Source: Zonotrichia leucophrys gambelii (Eukaryota; Chordata; Aves; Passeriformes; Passerellidae). From it: a stretch of 64,000 nucleotides of DNA. Numbering within the stretch: the first letter of the stretch is position 1; each line of letters starts with the position of its first letter. Made by a program: the position numbers and the translations under genes. The stretch is taken from contig NC_088173.1 in assembly GCF_028769735.1 (NCBI RefSeq), positions 9,445,038 through 9,509,037 on the forward strand. The letters are read 5' to 3'. This document shows, piece after piece, positions 13,001 to 23,738 of this stretch. The notes beneath the pieces were generated by a model. The model worked only from the letters and a program-made list of their open reading frames with translations. It was not told where the DNA came from and ran no database searches.

Positions 13001-13534
13001 TAATTTTCCTGAAGACTTTTGAGTCTTTAATAATAATTCAAATTTGAAAAATCACATCAAGATGCAATTGAAAAGCTTTAAATAGGAAATCAGGGCCATG
13101 GTTTCACTTCACCTATGGTTTTAGTTCCTTTTAAACTTCAAGAGAATAGCTCATAAAATAGATTGTATTATTTAAAAAATGGCCTGATGAAAGAAAATAT
13201 GCATGTTCCTGTTGCAGCATGACCAGGTACAGTGTATTCTGCCAGAAGCTTTGCTCTGTGCCAGAGAACCTTCTCTGTTCATTGGACAATATCTTCCACA
13301 CAGGCAATTTATGTAACTGATTTCCAAGATACCCAGTGTAACTCTCTGAAGGAGCTGCACCTTCTGGGCATTCTCAGGCTGGATACCTGGTTCTGACTAT
13401 TACTTGATAAGAAGAAAAAGTCTTATGGTATGCCTTCTCCTCTGAGCCTCTTTGAGCCCTTATAGTCCTCTAAACATTTCTCAAAGAAGCTGGATATGTC
13501 AATTCTCCCCATCAGACTGGGTCTCAGAGAGAAA
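7023..13534. other. Unique noncoding DNA
   Basis: Long AT-rich interval without transposon signatures that I recognise. It contains a purine-rich tract near 9023-9056, a G/T run near 9595-9625, a 14-bp perfect palindrome at 11213-11226 and an enhancer-like patch at 11640-11840 (both described separately). Open frames such as those at 7537-7791 and 12360-12578 have no recognisable product. Confidence 0.6.
11640..11840. promoter_or_regulatory. Candidate conserved noncoding / enhancer-like patch
   Basis: The patch contains a TATA-like CTATATAAAAAG near 11655 and clustered homeodomain-type cores: CAATTAGC, CTAATTGG and GCTAATAG. An octamer-like TTATGCATATAATC follows, and CpGs (GCCGGC, AAGCGC, GTCGAC) are kept in otherwise CpG-poor DNA. 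These traits resemble vertebrate developmental enhancers. That is inference from composition only, and alignment to chicken or other amniotes would decide it. Confidence 0.2.
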
Positions 13535-13910
13535 AGAATGAAACCTTGGAGAAGAGAGGGCTCCTGGGAGACCTCAGTGCAGCCTTCTGCTACTTAAAGG
13601 GGACTTACTAAAAAGAGGGAGAGTGACTTTTTATATGGACACAGTGACAGGGTAGGGAGAATAGTTTTAAACTACAAGGTAAAATATTTAGATTAGATGT
13701 TAGGAATAAAATTCTTTATGGTGAGGAGGGTGAGGCACTGAAGCAGGTTGCCCAGAGAAGGTGTGGATGCCCCATCCCTGGAGGTGTTCAGGGCCAGTCT
13801 GGACTGGTGTCTGAACAACCTGACTTAGTGGATGGCATCCCTGCCCATGGGCAGGGGTTGGGATTAGATTATCTTTAAGGTCCCTTCCAACTCAAGCCCT
13901 TCTATGATCC
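13535..13910 (+). mobile_element. CR1 LINE 3' end fragment
   Basis: + strand CR1 3' region of about 375 bp. Landmarks are GACCTCAGTGCAGCCTTC, CTACTTAAAGGGGACTTA, GGTGAGGCACTGAAGCAGG, TTGCCCAGAGAAGGTGTGG, ATGCCCCATCCCTGGAGGTG, GGTCCCTTCCAACTC and the terminal TTCTATGATCC. It is 5' truncated. The left edge is eroded and similarity may begin up to 40 bp earlier. Confidence 0.92.
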
Positions 13911-13939
13911 TTGAAGATTCTCCTGGAACTCACCTGGTC

Positions 13940-14700
13940 AAAAAAAAAAAATCTCTGAGAGCTTCCATTCCATCTCAAAATGCAGGACACTTTATTTTCC
14001 ACAGAAAGAGGTGGTGCCTGAAAATGGTGATAACCAAAACAGTCCTCCCTTGACTGTGCTTTCTTGCTGTTGCTCACCCCATCCCATGACTCAGGGTGGT
14101 TGTGTTCCTCAGATGGGAGCAACCAGGCTGGTGTGTGTGAGCACAGCCCAGCAGGGGAAGTGCCTGGGTAGCCAGGGAGCAGCACTGTGGTGTCTGGGCA
14201 TGGTGCAGGGCTGGTCTGCTCAGGCACCCAGGGTAAAACACTGCCCAGCAATCACCAGGCAAGTCCATGGAGATGAGGCAGGGCTGAGGGCAGGCCAGAG
14301 AGGCAGCCTGGTGTCAGGGTCTGTCCCTGGGGCTGGTGGCCAGGCACAGGCACAGCCCACAGCTCGTGTGGGAGACAGGCAGTTGTGGCTCAGCTTAAAG
14401 CTTGTGTGAGAAAGGGGAATCAGCACCAGTGGAGCGTCCCCACAGCACCACGAGCAGGGCTCTGCCCAGGGTCACCAGCACCCCTGCAGAGGGATATAAA
14501 TGTGTCTCTAGAACATTTCTAGTGATGGATGCCTTTCTGTGCAGTGTCCAGACCTCATTGCTGTCTAGCAGTTTCCAGCACTCACTCCATGCCCAGTTCC
14601 TAAGTCTGCTAAAGGTTCAGGCTGCTTTCTGGGTGCGACAGAGAATGTGTGTGTCTGTGGCAGAATGCTTAGGAGAGAAATAAACTCTTGGAGTTCAGTT
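13940..14700. repeat. Unidentified GC-rich block, possibly an old LTR
   Basis: Abrupt rise in G+C compared with both flanks, starting after an A12 run at 13940-13951. The + strand has GGGATATAAATG near 14500 and AATAAA near 14680, the order expected of a promoter and poly(A) signal in an LTR. An AP-1-like TGACTCA lies near 14088. The opposite strand has AATAAA near 13990, so orientation is unclear. No terminal TG...CA or target-site duplication was found, and I do not recognise the family. Frames up to 132 codons here show no domain. Confidence 0.3.
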
Positions 14701-17700
14701 CTGCTGGTAGACATGGGAAAAGTTATTTGAGAGACAGATTTAGTTCTCTGTAGACTGTTAGTCCAGTGCTGTCTTTAGAATCTGAAGGTTAACATGTTAG
14801 CATCACTGCTTGCTAGCACTGGCCCACCATTATGCAGTCATTTATATGCAATAGTATTGAAAGGTTAAATGTTCTCCTGCAGTGCAAAAGTGAAACATGA
14901 CTCTTGCTTTAAGGTCACACATTGCTTTATCTGATACTACTGGACAATACGTTATAAACAAGATGGATCCCAAACCATCCATCTTTTGTGATGCTTGTCA
15001 TAGGGAAGAGGTCGAGTGGATTTTATGAGCCCGTATTATGCCAAGCATTGTGAAGACCACTCAAGACTGACAGAAAATTTTTGGACTGGCAAACCTCTCT
15101 GGAAAGTTCCACATCCTCTCATAATGTCATAGTTATGATCATCTGTTTATCATAGTTTAGCAGATACTCTTTCAAGAATGGATGGTGTAGTTATAACAAG
15201 AAGATTTGTTAAAATGCATTGAATTATATTGTGTTCCATTTAAATAATTAAAAATCGTCAGCAAAAAATAAAAATAAGTGTGCAAGTTCATGATGTAGAG
15301 ACTTCTGTGATGCTGTCTTGTTGCACAGGAAAGGAAAACGAGCTTTCTGGTTTTTGATTGTCATATCTCTATCATTTACAGACATTTGTTTGGGCAGAAT
15401 AGTCAAAATAAAGGGACTGGGCCCTGCTTTGTTTAATGCCTGTGCACTGAAGAAAGGGATTGGCATCCATGACATTTTTCAGAGACTCTGAGAAGGAAAG
15501 GCCTTTATAAAGAAAAGACAGAAGTGCTAATTGTGGGAATAAGAATATTTCTTGTTAATGACAGAGGTTTGCTTGAGGTTTTTTGTTGACTCTTAAGCAA
15601 GGTCCTACACATCACAAATACAAAACAATAGAAATTTAAGTAATCTTAGATCTTAGGAAAAGGTGCTCTTCCTCTTAAATAGTACATATTTTAAAACTAT
15701 TTTCTTTGAAGAAAGATTTCCAGTAGCTGTAACAAGCTGTCATCAAATGAGGCAAAGAAATGCAATAAATCTTTGCTTGACACTCAGTCATTGAAATTGT
15801 GCCCCGATAAAAAGGAAGCTTAATAATTAATTATTTACCTCTACTCTTGCACTTCCTCTATATGCTCCTGTCTCTGTCTTATGATGTGCAAATGCTAGGA
15901 AATATGGCACAAAAAGACTGGATGAATATGGGAAATGAGCAGTGGCCCAGTCTCATGTGGGTTTCAAAATCTAGCCTCCACTTGCTATAGGGCTTGTCAT
16001 TATTAGACTTGTGGCAAGAGAGGTAGGAAAGGTCAAGGTGAGGATTTTCTGTGTATCCTTAAATATCACATAATTATACAGCCGTGTCCTTTTTTCCCAC
16101 ATTCTTGATAGCTTGCTCTTGAGAAGATAATGCATCTGCCAGTACCAGCATATACAGGGATTTGTGGATTAACATTTCTGAAGTTATGTTTTTATCCTTA
16201 GAAGCCAGAACTATAAGAACTAGAAATTAGTATTAAAAAATACTTTTTACCAGTTCTCTGCTTTGCTGAGAAAAAATAAAAGGCTGCACTTCACCCAAAC
16301 TGGAGTAATTTTTACTCATTTTGATTACAATTAATTAAAAATTCAGTGATATGTTTTGAATATATTGTCACATGTTTCAGGCATTTGTGGAGGAGTACCA
16401 ATACACCAACATCTCTGGCTTGCTTAAGATCAGAATATTTGAACCAGCAGTGTCCATTTCATTGCATTTGCATTTTTGTTTCTTTGTGTATCAAAAACTT
16501 GAGGGTGAAAGATGGGATTGACTTCCAGTGAAATCCTTTTAATCACACCTACATTTAGAGGAACTCATTACTATCAGTCATGAATTTCTGATTCTTTTCC
16601 CCCTCCTCTTTCAGTTGTTAGTGTTTTTATCCATTTCCTATCTGTTTAATATTTGTGGACCTGTAAGTCCCTGTGCAGACTTTGTGTACTGCAGCTAAAG
16701 GATTAAATCAAGTGGATTACATTTCTAATGTAAATAGTTGAATTGTTTCCAGTTTAACACATATTTATGGTTTATCTTAGTTAAAAAAAATCTGTAGAAT
16801 TACCAGCAGATTATAACTATGGCAACAAGAACAGAGAAGATGGAACAATTTCTATTCAGGAAGTAATAGGCAAATGAATCTCAGGTTTTGTTTCCACTGC
16901 TGATACTCTGTTCACAAGTCAGAGCCATTAATGTGTGATATCAGAAACAATTGGCAGCCTCATATTTATGAAATAAATACAATATGAAATCATAGCATGA
17001 TTAACAGTGGATGTTAAACAAGCTTGTGATTTGGAGAAATTGTCTACAAAAGATTTGGTGAAATTTGTGAAATTGAAGAGAATGGGTCCTTGTTGTGTAT
17101 GTGGTTGAAAAACAATGGAAACAAATAATTTAATCAGTGCCAGATTAAGCTGTTACAACATGAAAGTAATTATACTTTTCATAGCAATTAACAATTAAAT
17201 ATTTACAAGTTCAAAATTATTTTAATGATAATTATAACAATGTATATGCACTTTCCACTGCATACAATACAAAGGTCCATCTTCAGAAATAAACAAGTTT
17301 CTTATTGAATTGCTCTAGTGAACCTGATGAAACTTTAAACCCTTTATTTCTTTTCAAAGTGAAAAGCTGTGTCAGTGATTATTGTCATTATTAATCAAGG
17401 CTTCAGTTTCCTCTTTTAGAGAGTTTTTTTTCTCCACTGAAATGTTCTGTACAACCTGTGTCTCTCTCTCATTGCATGCCTTCCATCTCTGCATAGGTTC
17501 TCTTGGAAGTCTGTGGATGCGTTCTCCACCAGCAATTCCAGGTTCAGTGAGTTGGCATGGAGGAGAAAGGACTTACAGCTCTGTCTGCTGGTCATGAGCA
17601 CTTGAAATCCTCTGGTGCTTCTTCACAGTTTTGGTCGCACTCTCAAACAAAATACTTCTTCCATTCACTTTTCTGTTTCTGTTATTTTTCTTTCCTTGTC

Positions 17701-18075
17701 ACTGAGAAAGCACAAGTCTCACTCTAGTGCCTGACAGCTCTTCTGTAGCCACTGCCCATGGCATTCTGTGTTTCCCAGCTTGTTGTGATTATTTAGCAAA
17801 GTCATAAGAGTCAGGCCAGAGTCCAAGTCAGCCTGAATGCATCCTCCTGCTGGAGGAGAGAAAGCTCAATGCCTCAAGCTGAGAGACTCCTCTGTCTCAT
17901 AGCTGCTGCCTCTGATTGCTGTCTGTGCAATCAGCCCTTGCCAGCTCAACAGCAAGAGCACAAGCCCGAGCTCTACCTGGGGCTTGGGGAAAAAGGAGGA
18001 GGACAATTGAGGGTTTTCATTCATTGCTGGTGCTGCAGTGGGATGGCTCCTTCTCTCTAAGAACTTCTGCCAGCC
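14701..18075. other. Unique noncoding DNA
   Basis: AT-rich sequence with homeodomain-like AT clusters near 15820 and 17110-17240, including an imperfect palindrome at 17160-17182 (ATGAAAGTA-ATTA-TACTTTTCAT). Composition rises in G+C from about 17700 towards the LTR at 18082, without a recognisable repeat. No gene is supported. Confidence 0.55.
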
Positions 18076-18081
18076 AGCTAG
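18076..18081. repeat. Left target-site duplication of 18.1-kb LTR
   Basis: AGCTAG directly abuts the LTR. It matches AGGTAG at 18470-18475 in 5 of 6 positions. Confidence 0.55.
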
Positions 18082-18469
18082 TGTTACAGGACTTGCAAGG
18101 GTCTTTCAGGGGTGAAGAGAGAGGCGGAGTCTTGACCTCATGTTCAGAAGGCTGGATTTATTATTTTATGCTATATATTACATTATTACTATGCTAATAG
18201 GAATAGAGAGAAAAAGTTCAGAAGCTTGCTAAGCTAAGAATAGAAAAGGAATCAATAATAAAGAAGCTCTCTCTGATTCTGTCCCAGAGAGAGCTCGGTC
18301 TCTGATTGGCCCTTAATTGTACACATCCAACATGGGCCAATCACAGGTGCACCTGTTGCATTCCACAGCAGCAGATAACCATTGTTTACATTCTTTTTCT
18401 GGGGCCTCAGCTTCCCAGAAGAGGGAAAAATCCTAAAGAAAGGATTTTTATGAAAAGATGTTGGTGGCA
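18082..18469 (-). mobile_element. Solo LTR of a songbird endogenous retrovirus
   Basis: Read on the - strand, the 388-bp element begins TGCCACCAACATC and ends CCTGTAACA, the TG...CA form of a retroviral LTR. On the + strand, TTTATTATTTTATG near 18157 gives AATAAA poly(A) signals on the - strand. GGGCCAATCACAGGTG and CTGATTGGCCC carry CCAAT-type boxes. The flanks AGCTAG (18076-18081) and AGGTAG (18470-18475) look like a 6-bp target-site duplication with one later substitution, which fits a class II (ERVK-like) integration. No gag, pol or env remnant is adjacent. I recognise the sequence from memory as a common passerine LTR. Confidence 0.8.
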
Positions 18470-18475
18470 AGGTAG
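18470..18475. repeat. Right target-site duplication of 18.1-kb LTR
   Basis: AGGTAG directly abuts the LTR and pairs with AGCTAG at 18076-18081, one mismatch. Confidence 0.55.
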
Positions 18476-19619
18476 CATTGCCACTAGGGCTGAGCAAAAC
18501 AACTTCACTGCAGGCAGCAGAGAAGGGCTGCCCACCTCTACAGCCAGGAAGCATTTGATTCATCTGCTGAGCAGCAGCAAGGGACAACAATATGATTCTT
18601 GTGGTGAGTCATCCTCACTCAGCTGAGGACAATCATGGAAACCTCGTGGGAAACGAACCCTTTTGAAGAGAATAAATCAGCACTTTTTAGCAACTAATCT
18701 TTTGTTCAGATTGTTCATGGTGTTGGAGGATAAGCTGGCCATCAGTGAGCACCAAGCAGTTGGACAAAAGGACGGTGTAACTCCAACAGCTTGTTGGAGT
18801 AGAGATGGAGGCAAGGAGAGACCTGCAGGCAGATTTAGAGGCTGAAGCTCATTTAACATCTCTACAGAACTGGTAGCTGAGAAGAAGGTGGGGAAAGCAG
18901 TTCTCCCACAGGAAATGCCACTGTTGCCAGCAGTAGCTTTCCTTGTGCCACAAATCTCTAGGCTTTTTGCAGCCCCTGATGACAGGATTTGTGGGGAGAA
19001 AGTGAATCCCATCGTGGCCTCCTGGTGAACAGGACATACAGTGCAGTCAGGTGGATGGGTGAGTATTTCTTCACTTGCTTCCAAATGCACAGTGTCCAAA
19101 CACCCCAAACAAGGTGAGCCTCTCTTTCTTCTCAGGCTGTTCCTCCAGATGCTGAGTGCCATAAGGCCCAGTAGCATTCTGTCCATATTTCTATCCTTTT
19201 ACAGGTTGTGTCTCACTATATTCACCTAGGTCTCAAATTCCTGCCCTGCTTTCTAACAATGTATCTAGTCTTTATGTTCTCCTGTGTCCCACCATGTTTC
19301 ACCACTGGAATTAAGGACCTTCCCCATGTTTAAAGTCAAAAGCCTGGATCCTGTGTGCAGTAGAGGACTGTGGCATTTATACTTGTGGGTGAGCCCCATT
19401 TCTGTTTTGAGAGCTCCTTTTTGGAGTACCTGGAGCCTCTTCTGACGGGGAAGGTTTGGTTAAGAATTAGGGGAGTGAGTCAAAACAGTGTTTGATAGGA
19501 GGATCAATAGCTGAGACAGAGGAGGAATAAATGTACCCAAGTGTGGGTGAGGAAGCTTGGTGTTTGGGCTTTTTTGGTTTTGCCAGGCTTGTTGGTAGGG
19601 GTCTTGTCTGTGACTCCAG
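18476..19619. other. Unassigned sequence right of the LTR
   Basis: Moderately GC-richer than the surroundings. The - strand has a 169-codon open frame at 18677-19186, but its translation shows no motif, and no domain or splice logic supports it. A perfect 8-bp-arm hairpin (CTCCAACA-GCT-TGTTGGAG) lies near 18780. It may contain an older repeat that I cannot name. Confidence 0.4.
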
Positions 19620-19790
19620 TATACATTATATAAATTTTTTTATATATAAATATATATAAAATATATTTTTATATATTTTAATACAAATATTTAAATTTAT
19701 ATTAATTATTTTAATTTAAAATATTTATTTAAATTTATATTTAAATAAATATTTTATATTATATATATATATATAATTTTTTTATGATCA
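19620..19790. repeat. AT-only low-complexity tract
   Basis: About 170 bp made almost only of A and T, with TATATA runs at both ends and TTTAAATTTATA / TATAAATTTAAA style inverted repeats in the middle. It can form extensive intrastrand pairing. Such tracts are often length-variable. Confidence 0.9.
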
Positions 19791-20509
19791 CACAATTATT
19801 TAGTTGGTTGCTATTAATCTGAAGTGCATGTATAAGGAAATAGCTTTAATCGTATATCAAAAATTAATCAGTTTTAGATTCAGAAGTTCAGGTGTTTATA
19901 AGAAGGGCCAAGACACATTTACAGTGCAAAAAAAGTTTCTGGTAAAGTAGTTTAATTTGATAGTGATTAAGGGGTTACAAATATGTAGAAATGTGTACCG
20001 GTGACACACATTTCCTGTTTCAAAATTAGTTGAAGTTAAAAGTAAATATATATGTATATAGGTACTTAGTGGAATTTGAACAACAAAATGCATAATTTGT
20101 GAGTTTTATGTATCTGTACTAAAAGGAGATAGACTATGTATTTAATTAGTAGCCTTAAATTAAGAAATAATAGCTGATTAATTTCCTGAATCTCCTGACA
20201 AACCTGTATGTGGGTCCAGCTTCCCTCTCAGCTGGAGCCTGCCCTCCCACCACATCTCTTGTGGAGAAGCCCTGGCTTCTGTATTTTGCTTGCAGAATGA
20301 GAAGTGAGCTAAAAGCATTTTTGTGGAGCTGTGTCCCTTGTTTCAGAAGATGTTGCCATGTAATTAAAAAGGTGTTCTTTTCAGTGGTACCCAAAGTACT
20401 GGCACTTTATGGTTGTGCCTGACCATTTCAAAGTTAGTTTTCTCAGTCAAAGAAAAAAATCATGAAAACTTTCAGTTAATCCACCTGCACACTCATGCCT
20501 ATTATGCAT

Positions 20510-20830
20510 TTCCCGCTGGACCCGAAACAAAGCAAACTAAAGCAAATGGAAAGAGGGAGATTGAAGCGAGCCTTGCTGTGCGTTGAAGATGCCGATCAGT
20601 GACAAGCAGCAGGAGCGCCTCTGCTGGGTCACTGCTGCCACCCACTGGCGCTGGGCTGGGGCTGCCCACGGTCCTGCTCCGGGCTGGAGGAAAAGCCAGA
20701 TAATTGAGATCCAAGTGATGTTTTATGGAATTGTGCAGGAAATAGGTATAATTTGTCTGAAGAACAATGAGACTCGTTAACATGACGATCTTGTCTGACA
20801 ACTGCCACATTAATACAGATTGATAAGTTT
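20510..20830. promoter_or_regulatory. CpG-enriched patch plus candidate conserved element
   Basis: Roughly a dozen CpGs are clustered within 20513-20690 (for example TTCCCGCTGG, GAAGCGAGCC, GATGCCGATC, GGAGCGCC, GCTCCGGGC), against very few in the neighbouring kilobases. It is followed to 20830 by AT-richer sequence with Hox/Cdx-like TTTTATGG and TTGTCTGACAACTGCC. It could be a small CpG island, an orphan promoter or a conserved enhancer. No transcript evidence is visible. Confidence 0.25.
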
Positions 20831-21727
20831 TTTTATTAATATTTTCTGTTTAGTTTTATAATGATTTTATTCCTTTTGTCGTTCTCATGACTGTAATTGT
20901 GAGGATGGTATGTATTAGGGCTAGTGATACTTCATTCATGAAAAGCTTCTTACTGGAAACTGTCTCTTTTACTAATGTCTAAATTTAAAATCACACTTCT
21001 CTGTATAACAAGACTCCCAGTGAATACCTGTGTAGACAGTAACAAGAAATCCACTCCAGAGCAAAACAATACCAGTGAGACCTGAGAGGGTTATCTCAGC
21101 TGCAACAGAGACCTCTCCCCTTCAATTTACCCAGATGGCTCAATCTCTCTAAACTCCAGAGCAAACACATAAGATTGAAAGGATGTTTTGAAGGTCAACA
21201 TGCTTTGAACCTTTCCAGTGAAAGTATTGCAAAATCACTATTGAGCATTCTGTCAGGATCTCCCATTGTTTGTAGATTGAGTTTGTTTTTGCTGGGCACT
21301 GGCCTCGTTGCAGCACCATTTCACCTATGAAAATTTTAGGCCTTAATTGCCCTTTAAAATGTTTTTCAGGACATCTGTGGTTTAATACAAAGATGCACAT
21401 CTGTTTAACCTCAGCAGATGTGTGAACTTTGTGACTCTACTGCTTGTTATCAAACCCATTTTAAGGTACTGCTTTCTTAAGGAAAGCTTTGCTGGGCTAG
21501 GCCGGAGATTACACAAATGTGAGTTGTTAGATACCATAATGATTAACTGCCAGGTTTTGATTAGCAACCTTAGGCTGTCTTCTCCTTTATTACATTAAAT
21601 GTTTTGACCTTCTCAAATTTCTTGGTCTCAGTGTCTGTCTCAAATCTCGCAGTTGTATCGTCTATGCCAGACATGGCTTATGTTACAAGTACCCAGGACT
21701 CCATTACTCTCTTGTAATACAAGTTGT

Positions 21728-21756
21728 TATATATATACAACACATATATATATATT
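21728..21756. repeat. TA-rich microsatellite
   Basis: Two (TA)n runs separated by CAACAC, about 29 bp in all. Ordinary simple repeat. Confidence 0.85.
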
Positions 21757-22332
21757 CTTGAAGGAGTTTACTGTAAGACTGAGGTTACTCTTCTTTATTG
21801 CTATTTTTGGTGGCTAACTAAAGCAAAGGTGAAGGATATTGGACAAATAATTTAATTCCTCATTTAATGGGAGTACCATTTTCTATTTCTGCTGACATTT
21901 TCTATTTCTCTGGCATCCTTTTCAGTATGACATAGACAGGAGGAGTTAAACATTTTCTTAGCATGTGAGTAGGAGAGTTCAGGGTGGAATTGGGGTGGGA
22001 GTTGGTTTGTTACTCTTCAAAAGAAATGTATCAGATTCTTGGTGTGGTAGCCTGTTAGATCTGAGGATAAAAGATTTGATCTTTCTCACCCATACTGAGT
22101 GCTACTGACAGCTGTGAGACTTCTTACACAGTTTTCACATGGTGCATGTAACAGTGGCTGGGGTTGGAAGGCAGACATTGCTAAGGAGCATGTTTTGAAT
22201 CAATATATTTTGGAGAAATGTAATCTTTTTGTTGTTGTTGAAAAAGCCATGGAAGAAGCTCTTCAGGAGGAAGCAAGAAGATGTGCACAAGTGATGGAGC
22301 GCAGGCGGGCAGTGCATGCCGCAGGGTGCCGC

Positions 22333-22559
22333 TGCAGAGTGCGGAGATGCAGAGATGCAGAGATGCAGAGTGCGGAGATGCAGGGTGCAGAGATGCAGAG
22401 TGGAGAGATGCAGAGATGCAGAGGTGCATAGTGCAGAGGTGCATAGTGCGGAGGTGCATAGTGCAGAGGTGCAGAGTGCAGAGGTGCATAGTGCAGAGAT
22501 GCAGGGTGCGGAGAGGCAGAGGTGCGGAGATGCAGAGTGCGGAGATGCAGAGTGCAGAG
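22333..22559. repeat. Purine-rich minisatellite, 15-bp unit
   Basis: About 227 bp built from alternating 8-bp (TGCAGAGA/G) and 7-bp (TGCAGAG, TGCATAG, TGCGGAG) half-units, giving a 15-bp period of TGCAGAGRTGCAKAG, roughly 15 copies. Because 15 is divisible by 3, several frames on both strands stay open and create false coding potential: a 188-codon frame at 22281-22847 (+) and a 168-codon frame at 22181-22687 (-). Their translations are monotonous (AEMQS/QRCIV or LHLCT repeats), so I do not call them genes. The array sits in a GC-richer island with CpGs at 22290-22330 and 22560-22600. Confidence 0.95.
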
Positions 22560-23514
22560 CTGCCTTTCCCCCACCGGGCGGTGCCGAGGGGTGAGCAGCA
22601 GAACCAGGAGTGCCTGCACTGCCCTGTCCTGAGCTGGGAGCCTCGAACAGGCTTCACAAGAGCAGAGGCATCATCTCCCTCAGACAAAAGAGCAGTTCAA
22701 TCCATTGCTGTGAGAGTTTTTCAATATCTTGTTAATATTGACAGTGTCAGTATAGGCAGTAAGTCAGTAATTCTGGACTCACTAGAGTTACTTTTTATTT
22801 TATTTATTTTACTTTTAGTCTTTTTTGATAGCTTTGTCACTTTATAATCCTGGTTTTTCTGGTTTTGTTTTCTCTTCTTCCTTTCAGTGACCAATCTTTG
22901 TTGTTTGTTTGCTTGCTTTGTGTTTGTCAGTCACAGGCTGTAGCTTTACAAATTATTTTTCTAGTGGCTGATCCAAGTACACCCTGCCCCTCAACTCAGC
23001 TGTGCACTGTCATCTTGATTCTTTATTCTGCTATAATAGTGGTTTACTGATTGCTCTATCTGCTAAAGTTTTGTAATAAAACTTTCCCTTTTATATTTGG
23101 GATTTTTCCCTATGTATGTACCTTATGCTGCTCTTCTGTTTTTAAATTTATGATAATATCACAGGTCTGTTTAAGAGAGTAGTGAAACAAATACTAGTAT
23201 AGAACAGAACTGAGATAATGGTAACTTCAGCAGCTGGCTGAATAATTTTGTAATAACTGGAGGCAAAAGGACATTTCTATTCCTTGTATATGACCCTATG
23301 TATTTCCTCTATCTTCCTTACATGGGAAAATTTTTTGGTTTTTAACAATATGATGTTCTAGTTCAAGGCTAAATTTTGGCAAAGGAACCTTGCAGTTCTT
23401 CACAGGAATTTGCTCCCCGTCAGAAACATTTGTTCACTTTCAGAAGCTGCCATGCCCCTGGGGCACTCTGTGGTGTTGGTCATGTCTTGTAAGACTGGTG
23501 GGATACCTTGTGGG
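22560..23514. other. Noncoding DNA between minisatellite and LTR
   Basis: The GC-rich shoulder of the minisatellite continues to about 22690 and then gives way to AT-rich, T-rich sequence. No recognisable repeat or gene. Confidence 0.5.
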
Positions 23515-23520
23515 GTAAAT
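23515..23520. repeat. Left target-site duplication (GTAAAT)
   Basis: Perfect 6-bp direct repeat abutting the LTR. Its partner is at 24140-24145. Confidence 0.95.
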
Positions 23521-23629
23521 TGTCGGGTTTTCGGCTGTTTGAAGGGCCTGGAAAGGCCCGGAGTGGCCTTGGGACAGCCCGCGTATCGAAGGACGAGAAG
23601 AGGCTTCAGTTCTTCTTTCGGTTTTTATG

Positions 23630-23635
23630 TTTATT
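23630..23635 (-). terminator. Poly(A) signal of ERVK-type LTR
   Basis: The - strand reads AATTAATAAACATAAAAACC. AATAAA lies downstream of the LTR TATA box and upstream of the CGACA end, as expected for the R/U5 boundary. Confidence 0.6.
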
Positions 23636-23731
23636 AATTGTTTATCTAAAAGATTTTCTTTCAGCCCGACAGAGGTCTGCTCAGCAGTCAGCCATGAGCA
23701 CACTGTGCCGCCCTCCGTACAGCCACGTATC

Positions 23732-23738
23732 TTTATAC
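23732..23738 (-). promoter_or_regulatory. TATA box of ERVK-type LTR
   Basis: The - strand reads GGGTATAAAGATACG, about 400 bp inside the U3 end and about 100 bp upstream of the AATAAA signal. This is the normal spacing for a compact retroviral R region. Confidence 0.65.

Larger units (their letters stand above)
19791..22332. other. Unique noncoding DNA
   Basis: AT-rich sequence with a small CpG-enriched patch and a candidate conserved element at 20510-20830 (listed separately) and a TA/CA simple repeat at 21728-21756. No gene or transposon is recognised. Confidence 0.55.

Noticed and set aside
14011..14409. 132-codon frame and overlapping opposite-strand frames
   Set aside because: GC-rich sequence lowers stop-codon frequency in all frames. 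No domain is visible.
18677..19186. 169-codon frame on the - strand
   Set aside because: No recognisable motif, no splice or promoter context. Adjacent to an LTR, but not resembling retroviral gag, pol or env.
22281..22847. 188-codon open frame
   Set aside because: Its length comes from the 15-bp minisatellite, whose period divides by three. Comparable frames are open on the other strand, and the translation is a monotonous repeat.
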